64,000 nucleotides of DNA from Pedobacter westerhofensis. GTDB lineage: Bacteria > Bacteroidota > Bacteroidia > Sphingobacteriales > Sphingobacteriaceae. How positions within the stretch are numbered: position 1 is the first letter of the stretch; each line of letters begins with the position of its first letter. A program made the position numbers and the translations under genes. Below, in pieces: positions 16,254 through 25,035 of this stretch. Where the stretch lies: assembly GCF_900182595.1 (NCBI RefSeq), contig NZ_FXTN01000007.1, positions 1 through 64,000 on the forward strand, written 5' to 3'. A model generated the notes under the pieces. The model was not told the origin of the DNA. It searched no databases and saw only the letters and a program-made list of their open reading frames with translations.

Positions 16254-18443
16254 GTGAAAAATTTTAATCATTACCGTCAGCGAAGTCAAATGGATTGTGG
16301 TGCTGCCTGCATCAAAATGGTAAGCAAACATTATGGCCGCAATGTGGACATTTATTGGCTGCGCAAGTTGTGCCAGCTTACCCGGTCGGGTGTTAATCTG
16401 CTTGGGATCAGTGAAGCTGCGGAGAAAATCGGCTTCCGGACTCAGGGTGTAAAAGTCAGCCCTGAAAAGCTTGTTCATGTGACCATGCCCTGTATCCTGC
16501 ATTGGCGGCAGAACCATTTTGTGGTCCTGTATAAAGTGAACAAAAATTTTTATTTCATAGCGGATCCGGCAAGTGGTAAACGCAAGTTGACAAAAGATGA
16601 ATTTCTAGACAATTGGTTTGCCCATAATCAGCTGTTTAACGGTATTCTGTTAATGTTAACACCCACTCCTCATTTCTATGATAGTGAAGAGCAGGGGGAA
16701 CCGGCAGGTGCAAAACTGCGCTGGGGAGAGCTGCTTCGTTACTTTCAGATTTATCAGAAGCTGTTCGTGCAGCTCATTTTGGGGCTACTGGTAGGTACAA
16801 TTCTACAGCTGGTTACTCCATTCCTTACCCAATCGGTTGTGGACATTGGGATCAATACGCGCAACATTAACTTTATTTACCTGATCCTGATCGCTCAGAT
16901 TGCACTTTTCATCGGGCAAACGGGCGTAGAGTTTATCCGCTCCTGGATTTTACTGCACATCAGTACCCGGGTTAACATTTCCATTCTCACCGATCTGCTC
17001 ATCAAGCTGATGAAGCTCCCGATGATTTTTTTTGAAACTAAGACTTCGGGTGATATTATGCAGCGTATGGCTGATCAGCAAAGAATTGAATCTTTCCTGA
17101 CGGGGTCTACGCTGGGCACACTTTTTTCTTTCGTTAACCTGATCGTTTTTGGATTTGTTTTAGCTTTCTATCATACGGGTATATTCCTGGTATTTGTTGT
17201 TACTACGATATGTTATACCGCCTGGATTCTGTTGTTTCTTAAACAAAGAAGGTCATTGGATTATAAACGTTTTTCCATCTCATCAGATAATCAAACGCAA
17301 ATTGTTGAGCTGGTAGGTGCTATCCAGGAAATTAAGCTTAATAACAGTGAAAAACAGAAACGCTGGGTCTGGGAAACAATCCAGGCGCGTCTGTTTAAAT
17401 TTAAAGTGAGAAGCCTGGCACTGTCGCAATATCAGCAGGCAGGTTCTATGGCAATTAATCAGCTAAAGAGTATTATCATCACTTTTATGAGTGCGAAGGC
17501 AGTCATTGACGGCGATCTCTCTCTTGGAGGAATGGTTGCTATCCAGTACATCGTTGGTATGGTAAGCAATCCTATAGAGCATATCCTAAGCTTTGTCCAG
17601 TCCTACCAGGACGCAAAGATTAGTCTGGAGCGGATTAATGAAATTTACAGTGAAGAGGATGAAGAGCCGGTCGATAAAGACTGGCTGCGTGAATTGCCCG
17701 CAGACCGCAGTATTCATATGAGCAATTTAACTTTCAGATATCCTGGTGCAGGTAATGATCCGGTGCTTACTGATATCAATCTGCTATTTCCCGAAGGTAA
17801 GACCACGGCAATTGTGGGCATGAGTGGTAGCGGAAAAACGACCATACTTAAATTGTTGCTGCGGTTTTATGAACCTGAGAGAGGACAGATTCATATCGGT
17901 TCTGCCGGTATCGGACAGATAGGCTTTGCTACATGGCGCAGCGCCTGTGGGGTGGTGATGCAGGATGGATTCATTTTCGCTGATACCATTGAAAGAAATA
18001 TAGCGGTAGGAGACGAATTTCCTGATCAAAAAAGGGTAGAGGATGCTATACAGATAGCTAATCTGGAGGAGTTTATCGAAGAACAGCCTTTTGGAGTAAG
18101 AACAAAAATCGGGATAGCCGGGAAAGGTATCAGCCAGGGACAGCGGCAACGGCTCTTAATTGCCAGGGCAGTTTATAAAGACCCGCATTACATCATTTTT
18201 GATGAAGCGACTAATGCGCTGGATGCCAATAATGAAAGGGTAATTATTGATAACCTTAAAAAATTTTTAAAAAACAGGACGGCTATTATTGTTGCGCACC
18301 GTTTAAGTACGGTTAGCCACGCAGATAATATTGTGGTGTTGGATAAAGGTAGGGTGGTTGAACAGGGAATTCACCGGGATTTAACCCTGCAGCGCGGAAA
18401 ATATTATAATCTGGTTAAAAATCAATTGGAGCTGGGAAATTAA
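16254..18443 (+). CDS. C39-peptidase-containing ABC exporter
   Basis: 729 residues from a GTG start. Residues 1-130 are a C39 bacteriocin-processing peptidase (QMDCGAAC with catalytic Cys15, HWRQNHFVVLY with His, DPASGK with Asp). About 165-450 form the six-helix membrane domain. About 490-729 are the ATPase: Walker A GMSGSGKTT at 522-530, signature GISQGQRQR, Walker B YIIFDEATNAL and the switch His in AHRLSTV. It should cut the GG leader from the precursor on the cytosolic side and export the core. It sits next to the HlyD adaptor gene, as in type I-like peptide exporters. Confidence 0.95.
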   Translation: MKNFNHYRQRSQMDCGAACIKMVSKHYGRNVDIYWLRKLCQLTRSGVNLLGISEAAEKIGFRTQGVKVSPEKLVHVTMPCILHWRQNHFVVLYKVNKNFYFIADPASGKRKLTKDEFLDNWFAHNQLFNGILLMLTPTPHFYDSEEQGEPAGAKLRWGELLRYFQIYQKLFVQLILGLLVGTILQLVTPFLTQSVVDIGINTRNINFIYLILIAQIALFIGQTGVEFIRSWILLHISTRVNISILTDLLIKLMKLPMIFFETKTSGDIMQRMADQQRIESFLTGSTLGTLFSFVNLIVFGFVLAFYHTGIFLVFVVTTICYTAWILLFLKQRRSLDYKRFSISSDNQTQIVELVGAIQEIKLNNSEKQKRWVWETIQARLFKFKVRSLALSQYQQAGSMAINQLKSIIITFMSAKAVIDGDLSLGGMVAIQYIVGMVSNPIEHILSFVQSYQDAKISLERINEIYSEEDEEPVDKDWLRELPADRSIHMSNLTFRYPGAGNDPVLTDINLLFPEGKTTAIVGMSGSGKTTILKLLLRFYEPERGQIHIGSAGIGQIGFATWRSACGVVMQDGFIFADTIERNIAVGDEFPDQKRVEDAIQIANLEEFIEEQPFGVRTKIGIAGKGISQGQRQRLLIARAVYKDPHYIIFDEATNALDANNERVIIDNLKKFLKNRTAIIVAHRLSTVSHADNIVVLDKGRVVEQGIHRDLTLQRGKYYNLVKNQLELGN

Positions 18444-18487
18444 CCGGACGCAGCACCGGGATGCCCGATGTATTGAATATATTAATT

Positions 18488-19819
18488 ATGGAAAATATTG
18501 AAGGACCTATTATTACGCAAGAACGGGTAGTGATTAATGAAGTATCTGCTCCTGTAGAGGAGCTGCATACGGAAGACATACAGGATATAGTAGGGTCGCC
18601 GCCTGGTAGCTTAATGCGCTGGGGAATAACCTGGGTGCTGATTGTATTGCTGGGTATGCTGGCATTAACCTCGTTTATCCGGTATCCTGACGTTATTAAG
18701 GCCCAGGTGAGGATCAATGCGGCCAATGCGCCTAAAGCTGTAATCAGCCGGGTTTCGGGTAATATTGTGAAAATTCTGGTGAAAGAAAATGACCCCGTTG
18801 CTGAAGGGCAGCTTCTTGCCTGGATGGAATCTACAGCAGACCATAGACAAATTCTGAATTTGGCAGATAAGCTGGATGCGATTAGGAACGGGCATTCAGA
18901 AGGAAAAGGCATGAATATAATACTTGACGCACCAAAGGGTTTGCGGTTGGGTGAACTGCAAAGCAGCTATCAAGCTTTTTACCAGTCTTATTTAACCTAT
19001 AGCGCTGCTACAGGCAATGGTATATATTTAAAGAGAAAGACATTTATTAAGAATGATCTGCAGCATGTTTCTATGCAACGAAGCCAGCTTGGTGAGCAGG
19101 GAAAATTGAATGAACGCGAGTTTAATCTGGCTGAAAAAAATTTTGAAAGATATGACGCTCTGGCAAAAAAGAAAATTATTTCATCTTCGGAATATGAGGA
19201 ACAGCAAGCCGTATTCCTGGCAAAACAGCATCCTTTACAACAGACTCAATCGGCATTGCTTGCAAATGAAAATAGCTATGTTGCTAAAATGAAGGAACTG
19301 GCGGATCTGGAAAATCAGATCACAGAAGAAAAATCAAAATTTGCAGAAGCGCTAAACAGTTTGATCAGTGAAATTGAAAAGTGGAAAAGTCAGTACATCC
19401 TGACGGCACGGCAAAGTGGAACCGTGGCCTATACCGGCATCATCCAGCTCAACCAATATATTCAGGTCGGCCAGGAGGTATTTCGGATTGATCCCGGCAG
19501 TACGCAGTTTTTTGGCGAAGCTAAAGTGCCTCAATATAATATGGGAAAAGTGAAAGAAGGGCAGGAAGTACTCGTTAAACTGGACGGCTACCCATTCGAA
19601 GAGTATGGGGTTTTGCGGGGCCGGATGATGAGAATGACCGGAGCGCCATATCAGGACAGCATATTTCTTTCTAAAATTAAGTTATTGCCCATTACTCCGC
19701 AAAGGCATATTCAGCTCACGACAGGGATGATAGGAACTGCCGAAATTATAACAGAAGATGCTTCGCTCTTTAAGCGGCTGGCCAGGAATATTCGTTTACT
19801 GGTTGACAAAAAGGATTAG
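18488..19819 (+). CDS. HlyD-family periplasmic adaptor of the peptide exporter
   Basis: About 443 residues from ATG at 18488 (an ATG at 18461 adds nine residues). One N-terminal membrane helix (WGITWVLIVLLGMLALTSFI), then half of a biotinyl-lipoyl hairpin (AVISRVSGNIVKILVKENDPV), a long coiled coil (roughly residues 150-310) and the second lipoyl half with a beta-barrel (ARQSGTVAYTGIIQLNQYI, VGQEVFRID). This is the membrane-fusion protein that links the inner-membrane ABC exporter to an outer-membrane channel. No TolC-like gene is in the window, so a general one may be used. It is followed without a gap by the mutase gene. Confidence 0.9.
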   Translation: MENIEGPIITQERVVINEVSAPVEELHTEDIQDIVGSPPGSLMRWGITWVLIVLLGMLALTSFIRYPDVIKAQVRINAANAPKAVISRVSGNIVKILVKENDPVAEGQLLAWMESTADHRQILNLADKLDAIRNGHSEGKGMNIILDAPKGLRLGELQSSYQAFYQSYLTYSAATGNGIYLKRKTFIKNDLQHVSMQRSQLGEQGKLNEREFNLAEKNFERYDALAKKKIISSSEYEEQQAVFLAKQHPLQQTQSALLANENSYVAKMKELADLENQITEEKSKFAEALNSLISEIEKWKSQYILTARQSGTVAYTGIIQLNQYIQVGQEVFRIDPGSTQFFGEAKVPQYNMGKVKEGQEVLVKLDGYPFEEYGVLRGRMMRMTGAPYQDSIFLSKIKLLPITPQRHIQLTTGMIGTAEIITEDASLFKRLARNIRLLVDKKD

Positions 19820-20944
19820 ATGGCAAACGTAAAATATGATTATCTGATTGTTGGGTCAGGGCTTTTCGGCTCCGTTTTCGCGTATGAGGCTAATAAGGCT
19901 GGAAAAAAATGTTTAGTTATTGATAGACGGAGTCATAGTGGTGGTAATGTACATTGTCAAAACCTGGAAGGTATTAATGTACATTCGTATGGAGCGCATA
20001 TTTTTCATACGGATAGCCTCCAGATCTGGAACTATATAAATCAGTTTGCAGACTTTAATCATTATATAAACTCGCCGCTGGCCCTTAGTGAAGGAAATCT
20101 CTATAATTTACCCTTTAATATGAACACGTTCTATCAGCTTTGGGGGGTGAAGACTCCTGCGGAAGCACGGAGTATCATTGAAGCGGAAGTGAACTCATCA
20201 AATTTTAAAAACCCTGCAAACCTTGAAGAACAAGCACTTTCCCTCGTTGGCGAATCTATTTACAAAAAATTCATACAGCATTATACAAAAAAACAATGGG
20301 GAAGAGATGCCAGTTGCCTTCCAGCATTTATTATAAAAAGACTTCCCCTGCGTTATACGTACAATAACAACTACTTTAATGACCGCTATCAGGGAATACC
20401 AATCGGCGGGTATAATTTAGTTGTTAACAAAATGCTTCAGAATATCGAATTGCGCTTGTCACATGATTTTTTTAAAGACCGGTCTTTTTTTGAATCGCTG
20501 GCAGAAAAAATTGTATTTACCGGTAAAATTGATGAATTCTATCAATACCAATACGGAAAATTAGAGTATCGTAGTCTGAAATTTGAGCATGAAATACATG
20601 ACATCCACGATTATCAGGGTAATGCCGTTGTTAATTATTGCGATTTGACAGCTGCCTTTACCAGGATCATTGAACATAAACATTTTGAATTTGGAAGTCA
20701 GAAAAGCACGGTCATCACCAAGGAATATGCGATAAATGAATCTTTAAACAACGAACCTTATTATCCTATTAATGATACAAAAAATATGAAGATACTTAAG
20801 CGATATCAATGTCTTGCAGATAAAGAATCTAATGTGATCTTTGGCGGTAGATTAGCAGAATACAGGTATTATGATATGCATCAGGTAATTGCCTCGGCGC
20901 TAAAAAAAGCTTCAGATGAGCAATGGAATAACTTTACCCGGTGA
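19820..20944 (+). CDS. glf: UDP-galactopyranose mutase
   Basis: 374 residues, the usual length. The FAD-binding motif YLIVGSGLFGSVFAYEA opens the protein, followed by IDRRSHSGGN and the flavin/substrate-binding SYGAHIFHT. Further family marks are FIQHYTKKQWGRDAS and GNAVVNYCD, with IFGGRLAEYRYYDM near the end binding FAD. The enzyme interconverts UDP-galactopyranose and UDP-galactofuranose. Its ATG follows the TAG of the HlyD gene directly, so it belongs to the peptide operon rather than to a cell-wall glycan locus, and no O-antigen genes are near. It suggests that the transferred sugar is galactofuranose. Confidence 0.93.
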   Translation: MANVKYDYLIVGSGLFGSVFAYEANKAGKKCLVIDRRSHSGGNVHCQNLEGINVHSYGAHIFHTDSLQIWNYINQFADFNHYINSPLALSEGNLYNLPFNMNTFYQLWGVKTPAEARSIIEAEVNSSNFKNPANLEEQALSLVGESIYKKFIQHYTKKQWGRDASCLPAFIIKRLPLRYTYNNNYFNDRYQGIPIGGYNLVVNKMLQNIELRLSHDFFKDRSFFESLAEKIVFTGKIDEFYQYQYGKLEYRSLKFEHEIHDIHDYQGNAVVNYCDLTAAFTRIIEHKHFEFGSQKSTVITKEYAINESLNNEPYYPINDTKNMKILKRYQCLADKESNVIFGGRLAEYRYYDMHQVIASALKKASDEQWNNFTR

Positions 20945-21178
20945 AAGATTTAGGGTTTAAATATCCCTTAACCGATCTGGTACCAGCGTTAAACAATAAA
21001 TCCGTGCTTCTGAAAGAAACATGGATTTGTTGAGAAACTTATGTTATCCAGCCACATTGTCTCATAATCTTCTCCACTAGTTTTGTTGTTTAAGATACCT
21101 CAGCTTTTTTCATAATTATCTTATCATTTCCGATGTCATATTTCTACATTTTACAGTGGTATAAAGGCAATTTTTACT
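20945..21178. other. AT-rich gap after the peptide operon
   Basis: No gene is seen. A weak hairpin at 20998-21028 (AAATCCGTG/CATGGATTT with one G-T pair) may help end the operon transcript. The stronger terminator comes after repeat D. Confidence 0.4.
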
Positions 21179-21222
21179 AGATCTTCCATAAACTGGTTCG
21201 ATCTTAGTACGTCCGGGGGTAC
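21179..21222 (+). repeat. 44-nt dispersed element, copy D
   Basis: Fourth copy, with GGTTCGATCTTAGTACG at its core and GGGGGTAC at its end. It is closest to copy C at 7368-7411 (36/44) and marks the right border of the segment with the LytTR gene and peptide operon. Confidence 0.75.
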
Positions 21223-21227
21223 GCCTG

Positions 21228-21256
21228 AAAGCCTTAGAGAAATCAAGGCTTTTTTG
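21228..21256. terminator. Terminator after repeat D, between convergent operons
   Basis: AAAGCCTT (21228-21235) pairs with AAGGCTTT (21245-21252), followed by a T-run on the plus strand. It lies between the mutase stop and the convergent stop of the sigma-partner gene, so it may serve both. Confidence 0.7.
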
Positions 21257-21268
21257 GTTATCACTGTT

Positions 21269-21682
21269 TTAGTACTCCCGTTTGATCAGCCGCTGGTCTA
21301 TCAGCAAAAAGGAAAAGAAGAGGAAAATTACAGATGCCAGTACCCACTTGAACTTTACGACCATACTTAAAACCAGAGCGGCTGTGGCCTGACTGATCAG
21401 CTGCAATAAGCCATAGGCAAGCAGCAGGCTGAGCATGACAATGATTGCGGCCAGTATATTAAACCGGAGATCACTTTTTCGGTTAAGGCCTTTCTGAAGT
21501 TTCCACTTTACGTTTGATGCAAAACTTAGCGGCAGCCCTTGTACCGGCTCTGTCTGCAGTGCTTTAAATAAATCCTGGTATGCTAAAAGGTCAGCTGTCG
21601 CTTTTTCGCCAGACGTATGCTCAATATTGCCTATACTACGGTCCAAAAAATCCTGCAATTCATCGTCATTTAACTCTTCCAT
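21269..21682 (-). CDS. Membrane partner of ECF sigma factor, putative anti-sigma factor
   Basis: 137 residues. The N-terminal half is soluble and acidic (MEELNDDELQDFLDRSI); the C-terminal half has two to three membrane helices (FNILAAIIVMLSLLLAYGL, WVLASVIFLFFSFLLI) and ends in basic residues. No zinc or FecR motif is seen and no family is recognised. Its start overlaps the end of the sigma factor gene by 13 nt, the usual layout for a sigma/anti-sigma pair, which is the only basis for the role proposed. Confidence 0.65.
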   Translation of the reverse strand: MEELNDDELQDFLDRSIGNIEHTSGEKATADLLAYQDLFKALQTEPVQGLPLSFASNVKWKLQKGLNRKSDLRFNILAAIIVMLSLLLAYGLLQLISQATAALVLSMVVKFKWVLASVIFLFFSFLLIDQRLIKREY

Positions 21683-22236
21683 GTGTTCTCCTGTTTAAGA
21701 TCTTTTTCAATTTTCTCTTTCAATAATTTACGTGCCCTGAAAAGATAACTTTTCAACGTGCCTTCCGGAATACCTGTTATATCCTTTATTTCTGTGAGTG
21801 AAAACTCGTTGAGATGATATAAGGTCAGTACTGTTTTATACTGCAGGGGCATTTGTTCGATAAGGTAGTTAACGTAAACTGAGGTGTTCTTTTTTATTAA
21901 TTCGTTTTCTGGATTTTCATCCGTAAAATGATAGTTGTCAATATTTTCCGGATACTCATACGCGGATTTGTTTTTGATATTCTTAATATGGTTTACAGCA
22001 GTCAGATAAGCTATTCTTGCAATCCAGGTAGATAATTTTGACTGAAAGCGAAACGATGGCAGGCTATGGTGGATCTTGATGAAGACTTCCTGACAAATGT
22101 CTTCTTTATTTTGCCTGTCCTGAACCAACCTGTGGATTACAAAGAAAACAAGCTTTTCATATTGTTTAACCAATAATTCAAAGGCCCGCAAATCGTTCTT
22201 TAATATCCTGTTTACAATTTCGTTCTCGTCAAACAT
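21670..22236 (-). CDS. ECF-type RNA polymerase sigma factor (sigma-70 family)
   Basis: 188 residues with region 2 (LLVKQYEKLVFFVIHRLVQD, EDICQEVFIKIHHSLPSF, KLSTWIARIAYLTAVNHIK) and region 4 (QMPLQYKTVLTLYHLNEFSL, EIKDITGIPEGTLKSYLFRA). This is the regular ECF arrangement without region 3. The downstream overlapping gene encodes a likely membrane anti-sigma factor. The divergent small membrane protein gene (22361) starts 125 nt away and may be among its targets. Confidence 0.92.
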   Translation of the reverse strand: MFDENEIVNRILKNDLRAFELLVKQYEKLVFFVIHRLVQDRQNKEDICQEVFIKIHHSLPSFRFQSKLSTWIARIAYLTAVNHIKNIKNKSAYEYPENIDNYHFTDENPENELIKKNTSVYVNYLIEQMPLQYKTVLTLYHLNEFSLTEIKDITGIPEGTLKSYLFRARKLLKEKIEKDLKQENTWKS

Positions 22237-22360
22237 ATAACAGTAGTCAAGATATGTACATTAGCGGTTGCAAAATAGAGAAATAAAATATTTATTAAAT
22301 AATTGCAACCGGGATGGCAGGTGTGCTGACTACTGTAGCAAATAACTTAATCAAAACATC

Positions 22361-22708
22361 ATGAAACACTTAATGCCATTCATCATCGTCATCGTCTTTT
22401 TTATATTGATTGCCATATTTATCCTTGCCCTGTATAATTACAGGTTAAAGAAACGAATCATTGACGCAGGCCCTCTGGACGAAACCGGCCTTAAATTTTT
22501 GGCACGCTTATCGGGCTCAGGAAATGAAGCGGTAAAATGGGGCCTGCTTTTACTGTCGGCGGGTATTGGTTTTGTTGTCCTGGAATATGTACCCTTTAGT
22601 GCCGAAGATTCACCAGCGCCATACGGTATTGAAATGATCTTTATCGGTGCCGGGTTCCTGCTTTACTATCTCTTTTTAAAAAAACAAAAGGATAGCGATA
22701 CCTTATAG
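22361..22708 (+). CDS. Small membrane protein, DUF6249-like
   Basis: 115 residues with an N-terminal helix (MPFIIVIVFFILIAIFILAL) and two further helices around AVKWGLLLLSAGIGFVVL and IEMIFIGAGFLLYYLF. The pattern of a Gly-rich KWGLLLLxAGIG helix followed by an IGAG helix resembles DUF6249, whose function is unknown. It is divergent from the ECF sigma operon and upstream of the TonB-type barrel gene, possibly in the same stress or envelope circuit. Confidence 0.6.
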   Translation: MKHLMPFIIVIVFFILIAIFILALYNYRLKKRIIDAGPLDETGLKFLARLSGSGNEAVKWGLLLLSAGIGFVVLEYVPFSAEDSPAPYGIEMIFIGAGFLLYYLFLKKQKDSDTL

Positions 22709-22820
22709 TTTTCTGCCTTAGCAGCACAAACAATCATTCTTCTTCTATCCGATTTTAAAGGACAAATTCTCCTGCAGGGATTGTCATGCCTAATTTTTTC
22801 GCCCTCTAATCCATTCAATT

Positions 22821-24995
22821 ATGAAATTTAAATGCGCTATCCTTCGGCTGATTATCGTCAGCGCCGTATTGTTTACACAAGAATTTAAAGCCTTTGGCCA
22901 GGCCCCTGCAACCTCCGGACAGAATTTAAAAGAAGTAGCCATAACCGGCAACAAAGCGTTCATCCACCGCAAGGCCGACAGGATCATTTATGATCTGAAA
23001 GCCGATCCGGAAAGCAAAAGTAATAACGTTCTCACCATGATGCGCAAAATACCCTACCTTTCAGTAGATGGCGATGATAATTTGCTGATGAAAGGTAACT
23101 CCAGCTTTAAAGTGCTCATAAACGGCAAATCCTCAGCTAGCCTGGAGGGCAATCTGAAAGCGGTGCTGAAAAGTATCCCGGCATCTACCATTGAGAGGAT
23201 AGAGGTGATTACCACTCCACCGTCCAGGTATGATGCAGAGGGCTTAGCCGGTATCATTAATATCATCACCAGTAAAAGAATAAATGAGGGCTTTAATGGC
23301 TCGCTAAATATTAATGAAAGCTTCCCTGTTGGGGGGCCTGGTGTTGGTGGTTCGTTTACGGCCAAAAGTGGCAGCTTTGGGGTGTCAGCTTTTGGTGGCG
23401 GGAATATATATCATTCGCCGCAAACTTTTAATAGCAATAAACGGGCTGATGCCGGGGGAACGTTACTGGCTCAGCAGGGCAATCAGCGTTCTACCAACAA
23501 TACCGCATATTTTGGTACGGAACTGAGTTACCTGGCAGACAGCCTCAATGTATTAACCGCCCAGTTAAATTACAACGGCAGCAGGCTTAACGATCATGCT
23601 GCACAGGCATCCGGGTTAACTGGCATCAATGGGCTTCTGCAGCAATATGGGTTTGAAAACAAGGGTAGGGCAACAGGTTACGGCATAGATGCGGGCATTA
23701 ATTATGAAATGGGTTTTAAATCAATGAAAAACAGGCTGCTTACCTTCTCGTATCTGTTTGCTACCAATCTTAATGATAAAAATGGAAACATTGCTTTTGA
23801 TAACCGTGTGAATTTTACTGCAGCGGATTGTCTGCAAACGGATCATAAGCGCTTTAATGAGCATACATTTCAGGTGGATTTTGTTACACCGGTTAAAAAA
23901 TTGAATATTGAAGCCGGGTTAAAAGGGATACTGAGGAAAAACAGCAGTGACTTTGATTACAGCTCATTGAACACCGCTGTGGGCCGCTATGAAACAGAAC
24001 AGGCACTCTCCAATTCCTTCAGCAATACACAGAATGTATTCAGCGCCTATAATTCCTATCAGCTGAATTTAAATAGCTGGAATATGAATGCGGGTGTAAG
24101 AATTGAAGAAACCGTAATACGTGCCGACTTTTCCAGTACAGTTTCAGTTGCCGGGCAGAATTATTTCAATGTTATCCCCTCTGTAGCCATAGGGAAAGGT
24201 TTCAAGAACGGAAGCAGTATCAACTTTGGCTTTTCGCAAAGGATAAGGCGGCCGGGCATCAACAGGTTAAACCCATATGTAGACCGGGCAAACCCAAATT
24301 ATGAAATCACAGGCAATCCCGGCCTGAGACCCGTACTGTTAAATGATCTCCAGTTTGGATACAGCAGCAACAAAAAGCTATCTGTTAATATCGGGCTTGA
24401 TTATTCATTTATGAACAACCTGGATCTGCAGGTAGTTAATTTTAACCCCGCTTCGCAGATCAGCCGGATAACTTATGCCAATACCGGTAAATCAAGCAGT
24501 ACGGGAGTTAATTTCAACCTGAGCTACCCGGTAACCAGCAGCTACAGTGCCAGCCTGAACGGGAACACCATGTACCTCTGGCTTAGTGGACAGGATAGCG
24601 GGCAGCCTGTTAATAACAACTTGTTAATGTATGCTTTCACCCTGTCTAACGTAGTGCGCCTTAGCCATGGCTGGGCATTAAATGCCAACCTGGGTTTAAA
24701 CAGCCGTAACCCTACCGGCTTGCAGGGATATACCAACGGGTTTTTTTCCAGCGCGTTCAATTTCAATAAAGATATCATCAGGGATAAGTTTAGTATCGGT
24801 GGTGGTGTCAAAAATCCCTTTACCAAATACCGAAATAATGTAAACACCACGTTTGGCACCCAATTCAATCAGGCATATGAAAGCCGGAATTATTTCCGCG
24901 CATTTAATATCAGCTTAAATTACAATTTCGGAAGCTTAAAAGACCGGATTAATAAAAACAGGGTAGGGATTGAAAATAATGATGTAGCCCCCTAA
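22821..24995 (+). CDS. Outer-membrane beta-barrel protein, TonB-dependent receptor type
   Basis: 724 residues with a signal peptide ending near FKAFGQ. A plug-like segment follows (LKEVAITGNKAFIHRKADRI, VLTMMRKIPYLSVDGDDN, IERIEVITTPPSRYDAEGLA, GIINIITSK), then a long barrel region of the outer_membrane_beta-barrel_3 kind, with GFSQRIRRPGINRLNPYVD and closing LNYNFGSL. Unlike most relatives it lacks the N-terminal carboxypeptidase-like domain and has a very short stretch before the plug. Substrate unknown. The AraC gene follows 40 nt downstream on the same strand. Confidence 0.85.
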   Translation: MKFKCAILRLIIVSAVLFTQEFKAFGQAPATSGQNLKEVAITGNKAFIHRKADRIIYDLKADPESKSNNVLTMMRKIPYLSVDGDDNLLMKGNSSFKVLINGKSSASLEGNLKAVLKSIPASTIERIEVITTPPSRYDAEGLAGIINIITSKRINEGFNGSLNINESFPVGGPGVGGSFTAKSGSFGVSAFGGGNIYHSPQTFNSNKRADAGGTLLAQQGNQRSTNNTAYFGTELSYLADSLNVLTAQLNYNGSRLNDHAAQASGLTGINGLLQQYGFENKGRATGYGIDAGINYEMGFKSMKNRLLTFSYLFATNLNDKNGNIAFDNRVNFTAADCLQTDHKRFNEHTFQVDFVTPVKKLNIEAGLKGILRKNSSDFDYSSLNTAVGRYETEQALSNSFSNTQNVFSAYNSYQLNLNSWNMNAGVRIEETVIRADFSSTVSVAGQNYFNVIPSVAIGKGFKNGSSINFGFSQRIRRPGINRLNPYVDRANPNYEITGNPGLRPVLLNDLQFGYSSNKKLSVNIGLDYSFMNNLDLQVVNFNPASQISRITYANTGKSSSTGVNFNLSYPVTSSYSASLNGNTMYLWLSGQDSGQPVNNNLLMYAFTLSNVVRLSHGWALNANLGLNSRNPTGLQGYTNGFFSSAFNFNKDIIRDKFSIGGGVKNPFTKYRNNVNTTFGTQFNQAYESRNYFRAFNISLNYNFGSLKDRINKNRVGIENNDVAP

Positions 24996-25035
24996 ATAGT
25001 TAGGAGTTTGAAAAGAAACCTGTAAATTAGTATTT

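Noticed and set aside
19820..20944. The mutase and sugar-transfer genes as an O-antigen or capsule locus
   Set aside because: No Wzx/Wzy, sugar-nucleotide or polymer export genes are present, and the genes are interleaved with precursor and C39 exporter genes.
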